From: Blastomussa wellsi
Lineage: Eukaryota > Cnidaria > Anthozoa > Scleractinia > Plerogyridae
Assembly: GCA_947652115.1 (NCBI GenBank)
Contig: OX393571.1
Location: 15,345,794 to 15,409,793 of the forward strand
Length of the DNA: 64,000 nucleotides
Reading direction: 5' to 3'
Part shown: positions 24,071 through 35,372 of the stretch, in pieces
Layout: each line of letters starts with the position of its first letter
Position numbering within the stretch: the stretch's first letter is position 1
The notes under the pieces: generated by a model
The model's input: the letters and a program-made list of their open reading frames with translations, nothing else
The model's database searches: none
What the model was told of the DNA's origin: nothing
Position numbers and translations under genes: made by a program

Positions 24071-24870
24071 GATGTTGTTACACGTTATATAAATTGAAAA
24101 TGGTGTGCATGATGTATGTGCGTGACCGGAAAGGAAGGTTACAATTTAAGTCTGCACTAAGCACAACTTGATGACTGTGTGGTCATTCCCAGTGTTTGGC
24201 TCTCTCACAGACAGCCACGCCTCTGGAAACAGCCGCTGCTGGTAATTTTACTATTGTCCGTCTGATGATGACATTTGTGGACATGGGTTGCAACTTTCGA
24301 GTTGAGGTCAAAGATCAGGGCAGTTTTTTGTGCTTGGGAATCCACATTTTAAGTGATCTTTCCATCTGTCTGCAGTATAAGAAATTGCACTGGATGCGAA
24401 TGATTTTGGACTCCTCCAGAAGATTGGCAGTTGGCTTTATCCTGCTCCTTTGGTCGTGGAAAAAGGCTGTTGATGTTTGTTTTTTTTTTTTGTGGTCTGT
24501 ACGAAACTCAAATCTGCAGTTACTGTTTAAGTAAGCGACCAGTTTTTTTTCAGAGGTTCCCCAACATATGGAAGCACTACAAAGCCATCCGAGTTAGGTT
24601 TGGTTGGTTTGTTTGCCAACGCTCTTTCGCAGTCATTGATGAAGGATGATGGGTAGTTGTTTTCTTGGCGTGCCACTTTAACTTGTTGAGTTTACTCTTG
24701 TTTTCCTCTACTTGTGGAAAGAATGTTTCTTGCCTGTAAAAGTAACATGACTGCAAACCACTGATCATTAGTGGCATGAAGGGTGGTACAAGTGGAATCT
24801 AGATAACAGCCTGTGTGGTTGGCTTTCTGTAAACATCCACTTTTCATTGCTGTGCCGCCTCTGGTATACC
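24060..24870 (-). pseudogene. Penelope-like retroelement remnant A (reverse transcriptase end plus GIY-YIG endonuclease)
   Basis: Read on the - strand with frameshifts: VDVYRKPTHTGCYLDFHLYHP (end of the reverse transcriptase), then VLPYVG and GRLLKQ (linker), then IIRIQCNFLYCRQMERSLK, the CxxC-like and GIY-YIG-type endonuclease block. The '(Y/F)RKPTHT..YL.F.S.HP' block is typical of Penelope-like elements. Several stops and frame breaks show it is dead. It faces away from remnant B at 28.0 kb, which shares a closely similar endonuclease segment and 3' tail ('cactgggaatgaccaca'). Confidence 0.7.
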
Positions 24871-25520
24871 TGCCAACTCTCACGCCTATTGAGCATTTTC
24901 TCATGCCTCGCTGAAAAATGTGAGATATTTCAGCCTCAACTGGCACAAGTTTTAAAATATGTAAACTTGAGGCAATACTGGAAAAGACTGGGCACAGAAT
25001 CCTTCATGTCCTACTCAGCCTCATTCAATAATTGCTAAATATCAGGCTCTTTGAAATTTGAAACACTTTTTTTACGATTCAGACTGCAAAGACTAGCTGT
25101 TTAAAAAAAAAAAGAAATAAGACAAACTAGTTGGGATTCTCGTACCACTTTGACCAGCCTGCTGACTCTCAACACGAATGAAACCACAATTTCTTTTTTT
25201 CCCAGCATAACTGGACGCACTTTCCTGTCGTAATTCTTAAGGAGGTCCGTGCAGTGTAGTGCAGTGCAGTATCATGCCCAATCCTGAGTATTTGTTCGAT
25301 TTAATGAAACGCAGTTGCCGGTAGAAAAATGTTTCTACAATTGGATGAAATCTGAATATCTGGTCTGTAACAGGAGTTGTCATGTTATTGCCATTGACAG
25401 GAGAGGAGAAGTTCTTCCCAGCAAATTTGTGGACAATTGTGGTGAAATAACGGTTACGAGCGTGAGGTATTTCTGGCTTGCCATTAATCATGTCACTATC
25501 TATTTTGAGCAAGTGGAGTG
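24861..25520. other. Spacer between Penelope remnant A and the minisatellite
   Basis: Holds a short repeat-like block 'ctgccaactctcacgc' (about 24868) and otherwise no recognised gene or domain. The short open frame entering the array at 25478 has no domain match that I can see. Confidence 0.35.
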
Positions 25521-28032
25521 ACAACCAGTGCACAACCACAACACAACCAGTGCAAAACCAGAGCACAACCACACTACAACCAGAGAAAAACCAGTGCACA
25601 ACCTCAACACAACCAGAGCACAACCTCAACACAACCAGAACACAACCAGAGCACAACCAGTGCACAACCACAGCACAACCAGAACACAACCAGAGCACAA
25701 CAAGTGCACAACCTCAACACAACCAGAACACAACCAGAGCACAACCAGTGCACAACCAGAGCACAACCGGTGTACAACCAGAGCACAACCAGTGCACAAC
25801 CACAACACAACCAGAGCACAACCAGAGCACAACCAGTGCACAACCACACTACAACCAAAGCCCAACCAGTGCACAACCAGAGCACAACCACAACACAACC
25901 AGTGCACAACCAGAGCACAACCAGACCACAACCAGAGCACATCCACAACACAGCCACACCACAACCACAACACAACCAGAGCACAACCAGAGCACAACCA
26001 GTGCACAAGCAGAGCACATCCACAACACAGCCACACCACAACCACAACACAACCAGAGCACAACCAGAGCACAACCAGTGCACAAGCAGAGCACATCCAC
26101 AACACAACCACACCACAACCACAACACAACCAGAGCACAACCAGAGCACAACCAGTGCACAAGCAGAGCACATCCACAACACAGCCACACCACAACCACA
26201 ACACAACCAGAACACAACCAGAGCACAACCAGAGCACAACCACAACACGACCAGTGCACAACCAGAGCACAACCAGTCCAGAACCAGAGCACATCCACAA
26301 CACAGCCACACCACAACCACAACACAACCAGACCACAACCAGAGCACATCCACAACACAGCCACACCACAACCACAACACAACCAGACCACAACCAGAGC
26401 ACAACCACACTACAACCAAAGCACAACCAGTGCACAACTACAACACAACCAGAGCACAACCACAACACAACCAGAGCACAACCACAACACAACCAGTGCA
26501 CAACCAGAGCACAACCACAACACAACCAGCGCACAACCAGAGCACAACCACAACACAGCCACACCAGAACAACCAACAACACAACCAGAGCACAATCAGA
26601 GCACAACCACAACACAACCAGTGCACAACCAGAGCACAACCAGACCACAACCAGAGCACATCCACAACACAACCAGAGCACAACCAGAGCACATCCACAA
26701 CACAGCCACACCACAACCACAGCACAACTAGAGCACAGCCAGAGCACAACCACAACACAACCAGTGCACAACCAGAGCACAACCAGACCACAACCAGAGC
26801 ACATCCACAACACAGCCACACCACAACCACAACACAACCAGAACACAACCAGAGCACAACCAGAGCACAACCACAACACAGCCACAACACAACCTCAACA
26901 CAACCAGACCACAACCAGAGCACAACCAGAGCACAACCAGAGCACAACCACAACACAGCCACAACACAACCAGAACACAACCAGACCACAACCAGAGCAC
27001 ATCCACAACACAGCCACACCACAACCACAACACAACCAGAACACAACCAGAGCACAACCAGAGCACAACCACAACACAGCCACAACACAACCTCAACACA
27101 ACCAGACCACAACCAGAGCACAACCAGAGCACAACCAGAGCACAACCACAACACAGCCACAACACAACCAGAACACAACCAGACCACAACCAGAGCACAT
27201 CCACAACACAGCCACACCACAACCACAACACAACCAGAACACAACCAGAGCACAACCAGAGCACAACCACAACACAGCCACAACACAACCTCAACACAAC
27301 CAGACCACAACCAGAGCACAACCAGAGCACAACCAGAGCACAACCACAACACAGCCACAACACAACCAGAACACAACCAGACCACAACCAGAGCACATCC
27401 ACAACACAGCCACACCACAACCACAACACAACCAGAACACAACCAGAGCACAACCAGAGCACAACCACAACACAGCCACAACACAACCACAACACAACCA
27501 GAACACAACCAGAGCACAACCAGAGCACAACCAGAGCACAACCACAACACAGCCACAACACAACCTCAACACAACCAGAACACAACCAGAGCACAACCAG
27601 AGCACAACCACAACACAGCCACAACACAACCTCAACACAACCAGGGCACAACCAGAGCACAACCAGCACAACCAGAGCACAACCAGAGCACAACCAGAGC
27701 ACAACCACAACACAGCCACACCACAACCACAACACAACCAGAACACAACCAGAGCACAACCAGAGCACAACCAGAGCACAACCACAACACAGCCACAACA
27801 CAACCACAACACAACCAGAACACAACCAGAACACAACCAGAGCACAACCAGAACACAACCACACCACAACCAGAGCACAACCAGTGTACAACCACAACAC
27901 AACCAGAACACAACCAGAGCAAAACCAGAACACAACCAGAGCACAACCAGAGCACAACCAGAGCACAACCAGAGCACAAACCAGTGCACAACCTCAACAC
28001 AACCAGAGCACAACCAGAGCACAACCAGAGCA
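25521..28032. repeat. 2.5-kb CA-rich minisatellite (6/12-bp unit) with a 198-bp higher-order repeat
   Basis: Built from 6-bp words CACAAC, CAGAGC, CAGTGC, CAGACC, CACATC and CAGCCA, mostly paired as the 12-mer CACAACCAGAGC. Between about 26690 and 27480 a 198-bp block repeats three times almost exactly (the marker AACCTCAAC falls at 26891, 27089 and 27287). Unit lengths are multiples of 3 and lack stop triplets, so long open frames appear on both strands in several frames (for example 919 codons + strand, 419 codons - strand). I treat these as a by-product of the repeat. It directly abuts Penelope endonuclease remnant B. Confidence 0.9.
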
Positions 28033-28330
28033 TAACTTGCTGGTTGTGCAAAATCATTTGCACCCAGTGCGATTTTGTATACTACAGCCAGACAAAAAGA
28101 TCACTGAAGAGTCACATAGTGTTCCAATCACAAAAAGCTGTACTGATGTTCGACCCCAACTCGACAATTGCGAGCCATATCCACAGATTTGATCATCAGA
28201 TGGATTTCGATAATATTAAAGTTGTACATGCACAAAATTACCACCAGCGGCCGTTTCTAGAGGCTTTGTGTCTGTGAAATACTGAAACACTGGGAATGAC
28301 CACATACAGTGTAACATAGTCATCCCAGAT
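28033..28330 (+). pseudogene. Penelope-like retroelement remnant B (GIY-YIG endonuclease end)
   Basis: Reads KIICTQCDFVYYSQTKRSLK, then FDPNSTIASHIHRFDHQ and NYHQRPFLEAL. This matches the C-terminal endonuclease of Penelope-like elements: zinc-finger-like CxxC, 'Y..QTKR.LK', 'IA.H....H..D', 'K..Y..R.FLEA'. The expected catalytic GIY and YIG are changed (FVY, YYS), so it is probably inactive. Homology to remnant A starts at 'caaaatcatt', exactly where the minisatellite ends. Confidence 0.65.
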
Positions 28331-28861
28331 GGCACAAGTGCTGTAAATGATTTCACAAGGTATTTATTTTATGGGCATTTCGCTCAATTCACGTCAGTGG
28401 TTTTTATTATATAAACTGCAGTGCTTCAAAGATTTCGGTAACTGAAGAGTGAAGACATAAAATTATGATAATTTCACTTTTGACGGTGTCAATGACTTCA
28501 CGTTTCATACCATGTCTGACCCTTTTACTGTACTTCAATTTGCTTGTGTGTAGTCCAAACATCTTCAGGTCTTCCTTCCAAGTCTCAAATATTTGGAAAT
28601 GTCTGTGTGACCTTCAGACAACATTAAATCTGCAGGAATTTTGGAAAATGGTCAGAAATCTTCAGAAAATCGTCAAAACCTCCATTATTAACAGGTTTAT
28701 AGAATAAACAACATAATACACGGTTATCTCTCGTGAGATATCGAGCTGAAGAGAAATTTCATATTTCCAAGCAACCATGTATTATTCAATCTATATTTAT
28801 CCAATTTAATGTGAAAGATTAATTAATCAACATGACACGAGCGTGGGACAAAGAAAAATTC

Positions 28862-28937
28862 TGAGTCCCCGACAGGATCGAACCCATGACCTCCCGAACA
28901 CTGGGAGGGCGCTCTATCCACTGAGCTACGAGAACTC
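28862..28937 (-). repeat. tRNA-like sequence, probably a SINE head
   Basis: On the - strand it has GTTCTCG..CGGGGAC as a 7-bp acceptor stem, a good box A (TAGCTCAGTGGATAGAGC) and a good box B (GGTTCGATCC). However, the T stem mispairs at three of five positions and the anticodon loop lacks U33. I therefore call it a tRNA-derived repeat or pseudo-tRNA rather than a working gene. Confidence 0.5.
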
Positions 28938-29759
28938 ATGGAGGGCTAGGTCAATTTATGTTAAAGCCTATTTTCTTTAGAAATATCTTTGAAAAATTAG
29001 TGGAGCTCTGATCAGTTAAGGGTAACAGAGAGTTTTACTTTCAGCAGAAAATTTACTTCAAAGAATGCTTTGTTTCTCGGTTTCATTCTTGTTTATTTCA
29101 AAAGATTTCAAGAAAGAATTTAGGTTTGTCCTTTAACTTGCCCTATGGGCTTCATACTTCTATAACCATTTGCCATTATTTTTTTTTTATTTGAAAGAAA
29201 AAGTCGTTTTGGTCTGGCTTAAAAACGAAATCCCATGATTTATTCAAGTTAAAAATCAAGAAAAAAGTAGCCCTTTTGAAAGGGTACCGTTTTCCTATCA
29301 AAAGTACATGATTCTATATGGAAGGGATCTACCTTTTCTGCCAAAAATGGCCTGTGATAGTGCAAGGGTTTGGGCCCCGGAACAGCTTGTCAATGTTTTT
29401 TTTATTCAAGAATGAATTAGTAAACTATTCCAACAAATTGTTAGTTGATTTGGTTTAGGTTTAATGATGATTGTGATTATTAACTGCGCACAGATCCGGA
29501 AGGCGAGGGCCTATATTTAGCTCCATTTTCTTTATTGATAAGGACAAAGTACTTTTACTGCAATACTTTTTTAAGTCATTGCCTCCCAAGCAGCCTTTCC
29601 TTGTAATCAAATATCATCTAGAAATGAGGCAGTTACAGCTTTAGTTAATGTTCCACGACCTTCAGATGTATCCGTCTAACCCCAACAGACAAACGCAAAC
29701 GCAAAGGTGACTGATCTGAATGTGCATGTGTGAACTGTCATGGGATCTCCCTGTTGGCA

Positions 29760-31440
29760 ACAGCTGTTAATATCCTAGCACATACTTTATCTTGAACAAC
29801 CATCTCAAATCGCTGTCTGAAAGGACCCTTCCCGAGTCACAGACCGGCTTCAGACTATCACAAAGCACCACCGATATGATCTCCACCCTTCGTCAACTGC
29901 AAGAAAAATGTCATGAGCAACACCAACTGCTCCACATGGCCTTCGTTGATCTCTTTAAGGTTTTTGATCATGAGCTCCTCTGGGACATACTCACCAGATG
30001 CGTATGCCAGGCAACTTCATCCAAATCGTTCAATGTTCTACTTCACGATGACTTGCTGTCTAGAGTCCAGACTAACAGGGACAGCTGTCAGCATTTCGCA
30101 GTTACATCGGGAGTGAAACAAGGCTGTGTAGTGGCACCCATCTTTTCACCATCTTCGAGTTAATCCGCAATTGACCTTCTACCATATGGACAGCAAACTC
30201 TTCAACCTCATAAGCAAGACCAAGACCATCTGCAGCGCATCTTGACTGCCTTCCATCAGGAATACAGGAGGCTTAGACTGAGCATGAACATTATGAAAAC
30301 CCATGTACTCTACCAACATCTTCTGTAACAATGATCTGTCAGTGACGCAACACCACTTCTGTTACCTTGGAAGACATCTGTAAGCAGATGTCTACCTTCA
30401 GGGAAATCTAACATTGCCTGAAGTTTGTCGGGAATGCTTTCAGAAAACTCCAAATACTGGTATTCGAGGACCGTGATATTCTCACAGAAACATCAAGATC
30501 TCCTACTTTATGGACGGCAAACTCTTCAACCTCAAGAGAAAGACCAAGACAAACGTGTGCAGCATCTTGGAGCTCCAATATGCTGATGATAACACTGTAT
30601 TTAGCAGCACTCAATGAAGACTATCTGCAGCGTATCTTGACTGCCTTCCATCAGGCATACACAAGGCTTGGACTGAGCATCGACATCAAGAAAACCGAGG
30701 TCCTGATCCACCTTCCCACACTTGTTACAGAAAACTGTCAGTGACGCAACACCATTGGAGAACATAAACCACTTCTGTCAGCAAATGTTGACATTCAGGT
30801 TGAAATCCAACATCGCCTGAAGTTCAGTTGGAATGCTTTCAGCAAACTCCAAATACAAGTTTCTGAGGACCGTGATATTCTAACAGAAACAAAGGTCCTG
30901 ATGTACAAGACGGTCGTTATCTCAACGCTCCTCTATGCATCTGAGATCTGGACCCCGTATCGTCACCATCTAAAATAGCTCGAGAAGTTCAATCAACGCT
31001 GTCTCCGGAAGAACCTCCACATCAGTTGGGAAGACATAAGAACGAGAAGTATCAAACAACTAGCATCAAAGTCAGCATCATCAAGAATCAACTTGGGTGA
31101 AGTGCCCATGTAGAACAAATGCCTGGCCAACACTCAGAACTGGTTTGAGAGGGGGGCAGAAGAAGTGTTTCAAAGATGTACTGAAAGCGAACCTTAAGAC
31201 GTGCAGCATTGACATCAGTTGTTGGGAGGAGACAGCAAGGGGCAGGCCTCTCTGGAGAAACACTTTTAAAGTGAGAAGATGTCAAGAGCTGGAGAAGAAA
31301 CGAAGGTGTAGGAAAGAGCACCAACAACAACCACAGCCTGCTTTCCCGTCCATGAAGCGACCAAGGTTTCTATTGAATTTATCGGGTATCGGATGTTACA
31401 GCTGAACAAAATGACTGCACAGTGTTATTCACAAGGCATC
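29760..31440 (+). pseudogene. Broken non-LTR retrotransposon (reverse transcriptase region and 3' end)
   Basis: The longest open piece (29792-30163) reads LPESQTGFRLSQSTTDMIST, then LHMAFVDLFKVFDHELLWDI and TSGVKQGCVVAPIF: RT fingers and palm with the 'F.D..K.FD' block. YADD-NTVF follows near 30585, then 'LKTVVISTLLYASEIW'-type text near 30900 and a C-terminal 'NQRCLRKNLHISWEDIRT' block. The segment around 30180-30300 is repeated in diverged form at 30505-30700, an internal rearrangement. Many stops and shifts show it is dead. The clade is not certain. Confidence 0.75.
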
Positions 31441-33393
31441 AGTCAACAATAGGGTCAGGAAATTCTGATATTTAAAATAATTTTCCCGTGGCATCCATTT
31501 ATGCAACACGTCTCGCTTATTTTTAGCGGAGCCCCATAGCTATATAAATAAGAGAACTATGCCTTTCATTTCTCATGGTCAAAATGGCAAGCGGCATGAC
31601 TTGGGCGTGTACGATGTGGCGCCAAATATCAATATGCCATTTTAAAAGGCTACCATAAATTTACATCTTTGTTATCTTGTGGTCAATTGACAGCTGTAAA
31701 AAGAAGGTATCCGTTGACCAGTATCACATGACCAGATCGCAGGCTCATATTTAGAACTCATCGAGGTGACATGTTTTTTTTAATTTGACTGCTGACCAGG
31801 TATTTTTCATTGATTGTGGGCTCGCGTCTGATTTTTTTGGCTTCTGACAGGATTTTTTTTATTTTTTCATGGTCATTCTCAGTTGTAATTCTGCAATTGG
31901 AGCTGATGTTTTTAATTATTATTTATTTCAGCTGTGGAATCTTTCTTGAGTAGTTGAACATGCTAGTACTTTCTATGAATGTAATTTTAGAAATTATTAA
32001 GAACCAGCCAAAATTCGGAGCTCCATTTATTAAGCTTTCTTTTGATGTGTAGTTTGTTAGGATTTTTTTGAAACTAGTGTGCATTCGAATTTTTCCCAAA
32101 GGACAGCCGTAAATACAGTAAAAGGGTCAAGCCTACATGATACCAAAAATAAAATCAGCGAAGTGATCATAGTTTTACGCAAGCTCAATAGCAGTTTTTC
32201 TGAGGGTTGGAAATCCCTGTAAAAAGTACTGCTGTTTATATAATATATAAGATAAAATGGAATTTAAGTTCACGTGTGCACCAATTCATATCTAGACTTT
32301 GGTTTATTATTTTCTTATTCAGGAAAATTTGGTTGAAGTTTATTCAGTGGTTTTTATCAGCTTTTACCAAAAATTCTAAAATTTAAACTTTTGATATTGC
32401 AAAAAAATATTCTTTCACATTCAAACTTGGGTGTGCACCTAACCCCAAAATATTTTTTCGCTGAAATAAGCCTTTGCGTCAGTTTGAAACATATTGCACC
32501 TTTTGTTTTTCTTTTTTACCAAATTCTGACTATTGACATCATTCAAAAGTTGTGATAAGCTGTGCATCATTTTGGGAAAGGACCCATATAAGATAGTTGA
32601 TGCTGTTCAAGCAATCAGAAAGGTTTTTCAACTTTGATGAAAACAACCCATTCTTTGTGTCTCAATTCTTTCTTTAACTGCTTCTGCTGGATTGTTTCAC
32701 AGAAATTAATTGAATTGTAGTATTTAAGCAAGCTTTTTACTATTTATATTTTGAGTCGTTTTCCTTTTTTTTGCGTGGAACAAAATTACCCTTAAAATGT
32801 TGGGAAAGGACGAATAACACCAAAGAGGTGATGCTAAACCAAACAGAAACAAGGATGGAGAAGATTGATGCGGATCACAAATGAAAAACAAATTTAGGCT
32901 AAATTTTTTAGGATGCACAAACCATAACATAGCTATAGCTTAATTCTTAAAAGGGGCTTTGTCTTGTTGTCCTAAGAAATTTTTTAACTGTTTGGAATTT
33001 TCAAATCGAGCTATGGTTCACCAAAATGATACACGTAGTTTGTTTGAATGGGCTTTAGTAACCAGTGCAATCAGGCCTCAAATCAAAAACCTTGAAATTA
33101 TTATTGTTTACAAAAATCAGTATGGAAAGGAATTACAATGATTCTATGGGAAATTGTTAAAGGAAATGTAAGGCATTCAGTAAAGAGAATCTACAGTTTG
33201 ATCGAATTGGTGTAGCAATAAGAAGAACAAGCATAAATATTAGGGATATCTTGATGCACTGTCAAATTCTCTTAGCTTACATTAACGAAAATGCATTGTG
33301 ACCTATTTTAATCTTGGAACCGAAGGGTCGCTTTAATAAATAAATAGATGCAAATAGAACTAAAATGAAAAGTAGGTATGCAATGCATAGAGG
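31441..33393. other. Intergenic, AT-rich; decayed repeat fragments only
   Basis: No gene recognised. A partial copy of the TTAA foldback family ('gcacctaaccccaaaatattttt') lies at about 32430-32560. A fragment of the AAGGAGC family ('aaacaaggatggagaagattg') lies at about 32800-32960. The rest is AT-rich. Confidence 0.4.
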
Positions 33394-33413
33394 TGTTTAT
33401 AGCAAATGAATAG

Positions 33414-33458
<45 letters not shown>

Positions 33459-33666
33459 GTATAACAATATAATTTGGTTTTATCGACTGGGTTGATAATG
33501 TGAATTGGCCACCGTAAAGAGATTCAAGAGCTGACGTTTCGAGCGTTAGTCCTTCGTCGGAGCGAATGGCTCACGCTCGAAACGTCAGCTCTTGAATCTC
33601 TTTACGGTGGCCAATTCACATTATCAACCCAGTTGATAAAACCAAATTATATATGTTTATAGCAAA
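33394..33666. mobile_element. Foldback retro-inserted element, copy 3
   Basis: Cap AGGGGGTAAGTTTCTAAAG on the left, then two complementary arms meeting near 33560. It is flanked by the 13-bp repeat TGTTTATAGCAAA (33394-33406 and 33654-33666). The right arm keeps GCTCGAAACGTCAGC, the 3' half of the hammerhead-like core. About 14 bases of the tip are deleted compared with copy 1. Confidence 0.75.
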
Positions 33667-34500
33667 GTTTTACTCAAAATCAGGCTGTACAAGATTAAGA
33701 AAGTAATATTGAATCATAATTAAAAGCAAAGTTGTTATTTATAACACAAGTAAAAGTTAAGCCTTTCTCCCATGCAGTTGTTTTTAAATCAGTCACACTA
33801 CAATGATGCAAGTACAAACCTTGGTCCAACCATTAACTTGAATTTTTCTTTTTTTCAGGTTAAAAGACAACACCAGACGATTCATTGATTGAAATAAAAG
33901 TCTTAGTTGTCGTTGACTTCTGATACGCGTAGTTTTAGACGTAACAGGGAAACTCATTCGAAAAGTCAATCTTGGACATTTAAAATAAGAAATGTAGGGG
34001 GGGGAAAAAAAACTAAGTCTTTTGGTGGGAAAGTTTTTGCGCTTTTAAAAGGGGCCAAGGAAAAAAGTCGGGTAAAAAAAAAACCTAAGTCTTTTGGCGG
34101 GAAAATTGTCCTTGGAAAAAAAAGGTCTGTGCTTTTGAATGGTGTCTGGTTTGGAGTCAAAAATATACTAAGTCTTTTGGCGGGAAAAATCTTGCACTGT
34201 GCAATGGATTTGTCTCATCAAAAGTCTAAGTATAGGTTTGATTTCAGGCTAAACTCTGTTCAAACTCGCAGAAATTTTTTTCCGTTCGGCAACCCTACAT
34301 AGTCAAAATATAGTGCTAGAGATAGCCTACATTTTGACTAGTTTCCAGGCCCCTTTTAAAAGCGCATTTTTTTTATTTATGTACACTTGGTAAAAGACAA
34401 TAAAAGAAAGAAGCAAGAGCGATTGCAAGTCTTTATTTATTAAAGCATCAAACTAATTTTTATTATTACAAGTAAAGTTGTTCTCATTAAACAATATTAA

Positions 34501-34612
34501 TTATATTTTTCAATGTCTAAACCAGAAATTACTAAGTGTGGAAATCACGACTCCATATGGAGTCGTGATTTCCACACTTAGTAATTTCTGGTTTAGACAT
34601 TGAAAAATATAA
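34501..34612. repeat. Perfect 112-bp palindrome without spacer
   Basis: The arms 34501-34556 and 34557-34612 are exact complements around the centre CCATATGG. Pairing continues with one mismatch for about another 10 bases on each side. It should extrude a cruciform or form a long RNA hairpin. No protein coding. Confidence 0.85.
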
Positions 34613-34789
34613 TAAATATTGCTTTAAAACTAATTTCCTAAGTGAGATTTAAAATAACAGAACTAAATTCGGCGTTTTAAAAGCGTGAAACAAATTCTAT
34701 TTACAATTTTGCTCCTCATAAGACTAAAGCGGCAGTACTCAGTATCGTATCTGATCTGAAATGGTAAACTAGGCAATGAAAACATGCTT

Positions 34790-35112
34790 TCTTGCCGGGA
34801 GAAGTCTTGATTGTCGAAATCTATCACTTTTCCGTGACAGCAATAATTCGCTCTGACGAGTTTTGATAATGACGTCGAGAAAGTACAGTAAATTGCATGA
34901 GTTTGATCAATAAAAGTTTTAAATTTTTCGTAAAAGCCATTGCCAGAAAACGCTTGACTTAAATATGTCGATGCGAATTTCATAGCATTTTGTTAATGGC
35001 TGTCGCAAAATATTTTAAAACTTTTATTGCTCAAACTCGTGCAATTAACGGAACTTTTTCAACGTCATTACCAAAACTTCAGAGCGAATTATTACTGTCT
35101 CAAAATAGTGAT
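34790..35112. repeat. Imperfect long inverted repeat
   Basis: Left arm 'gacagcaataattcgctctg' with 'aataaaagttttaaa', and right arm 'ttttaaaacttttattg' with 'cagagcgaattattactgtc', are complementary with scattered changes. This is an old foldback transposon. It lies 180 bases after the perfect palindrome. Confidence 0.6.
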
Positions 35113-35372
35113 AGATTACACAATCAAGCCACATGAATCAAACTATGAAATTAGTCTCTTGTCAAAAAATGTTTTCAGCTAGACTCCGGTTATTAAAATT
35201 TGTTCACTGATTTTCTGAAAACTGATTATTCAATTTTTGTTTTAGTGTTATTGTGAAATTAACATCTTCATTCCGACTTGTAACCGAGTCTGATTGAATA
35301 TTCAGAAAGATTATTTCCGGCGGCTAAATCAAACTTATTACCTCTAAAATTATTGTCCTGAGTTCTTAACAG

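Noticed and set aside
25521..28032. CRISPR-like array
   Set aside because: Units are 6-12 bases with no spacers, and the genome is clearly eukaryotic.
25478..28277. Very long open frames (up to 919 codons) as protein genes
   Set aside because: They run through a stop-free tandem repeat open on both strands, and the + frame ends in retroelement debris. No start context, domain or splice support.
28862..28937. Functional tRNA gene
   Set aside because: Acceptor stem and promoter boxes are good, but the T stem is mispaired and U33 is missing; repeat-derived.
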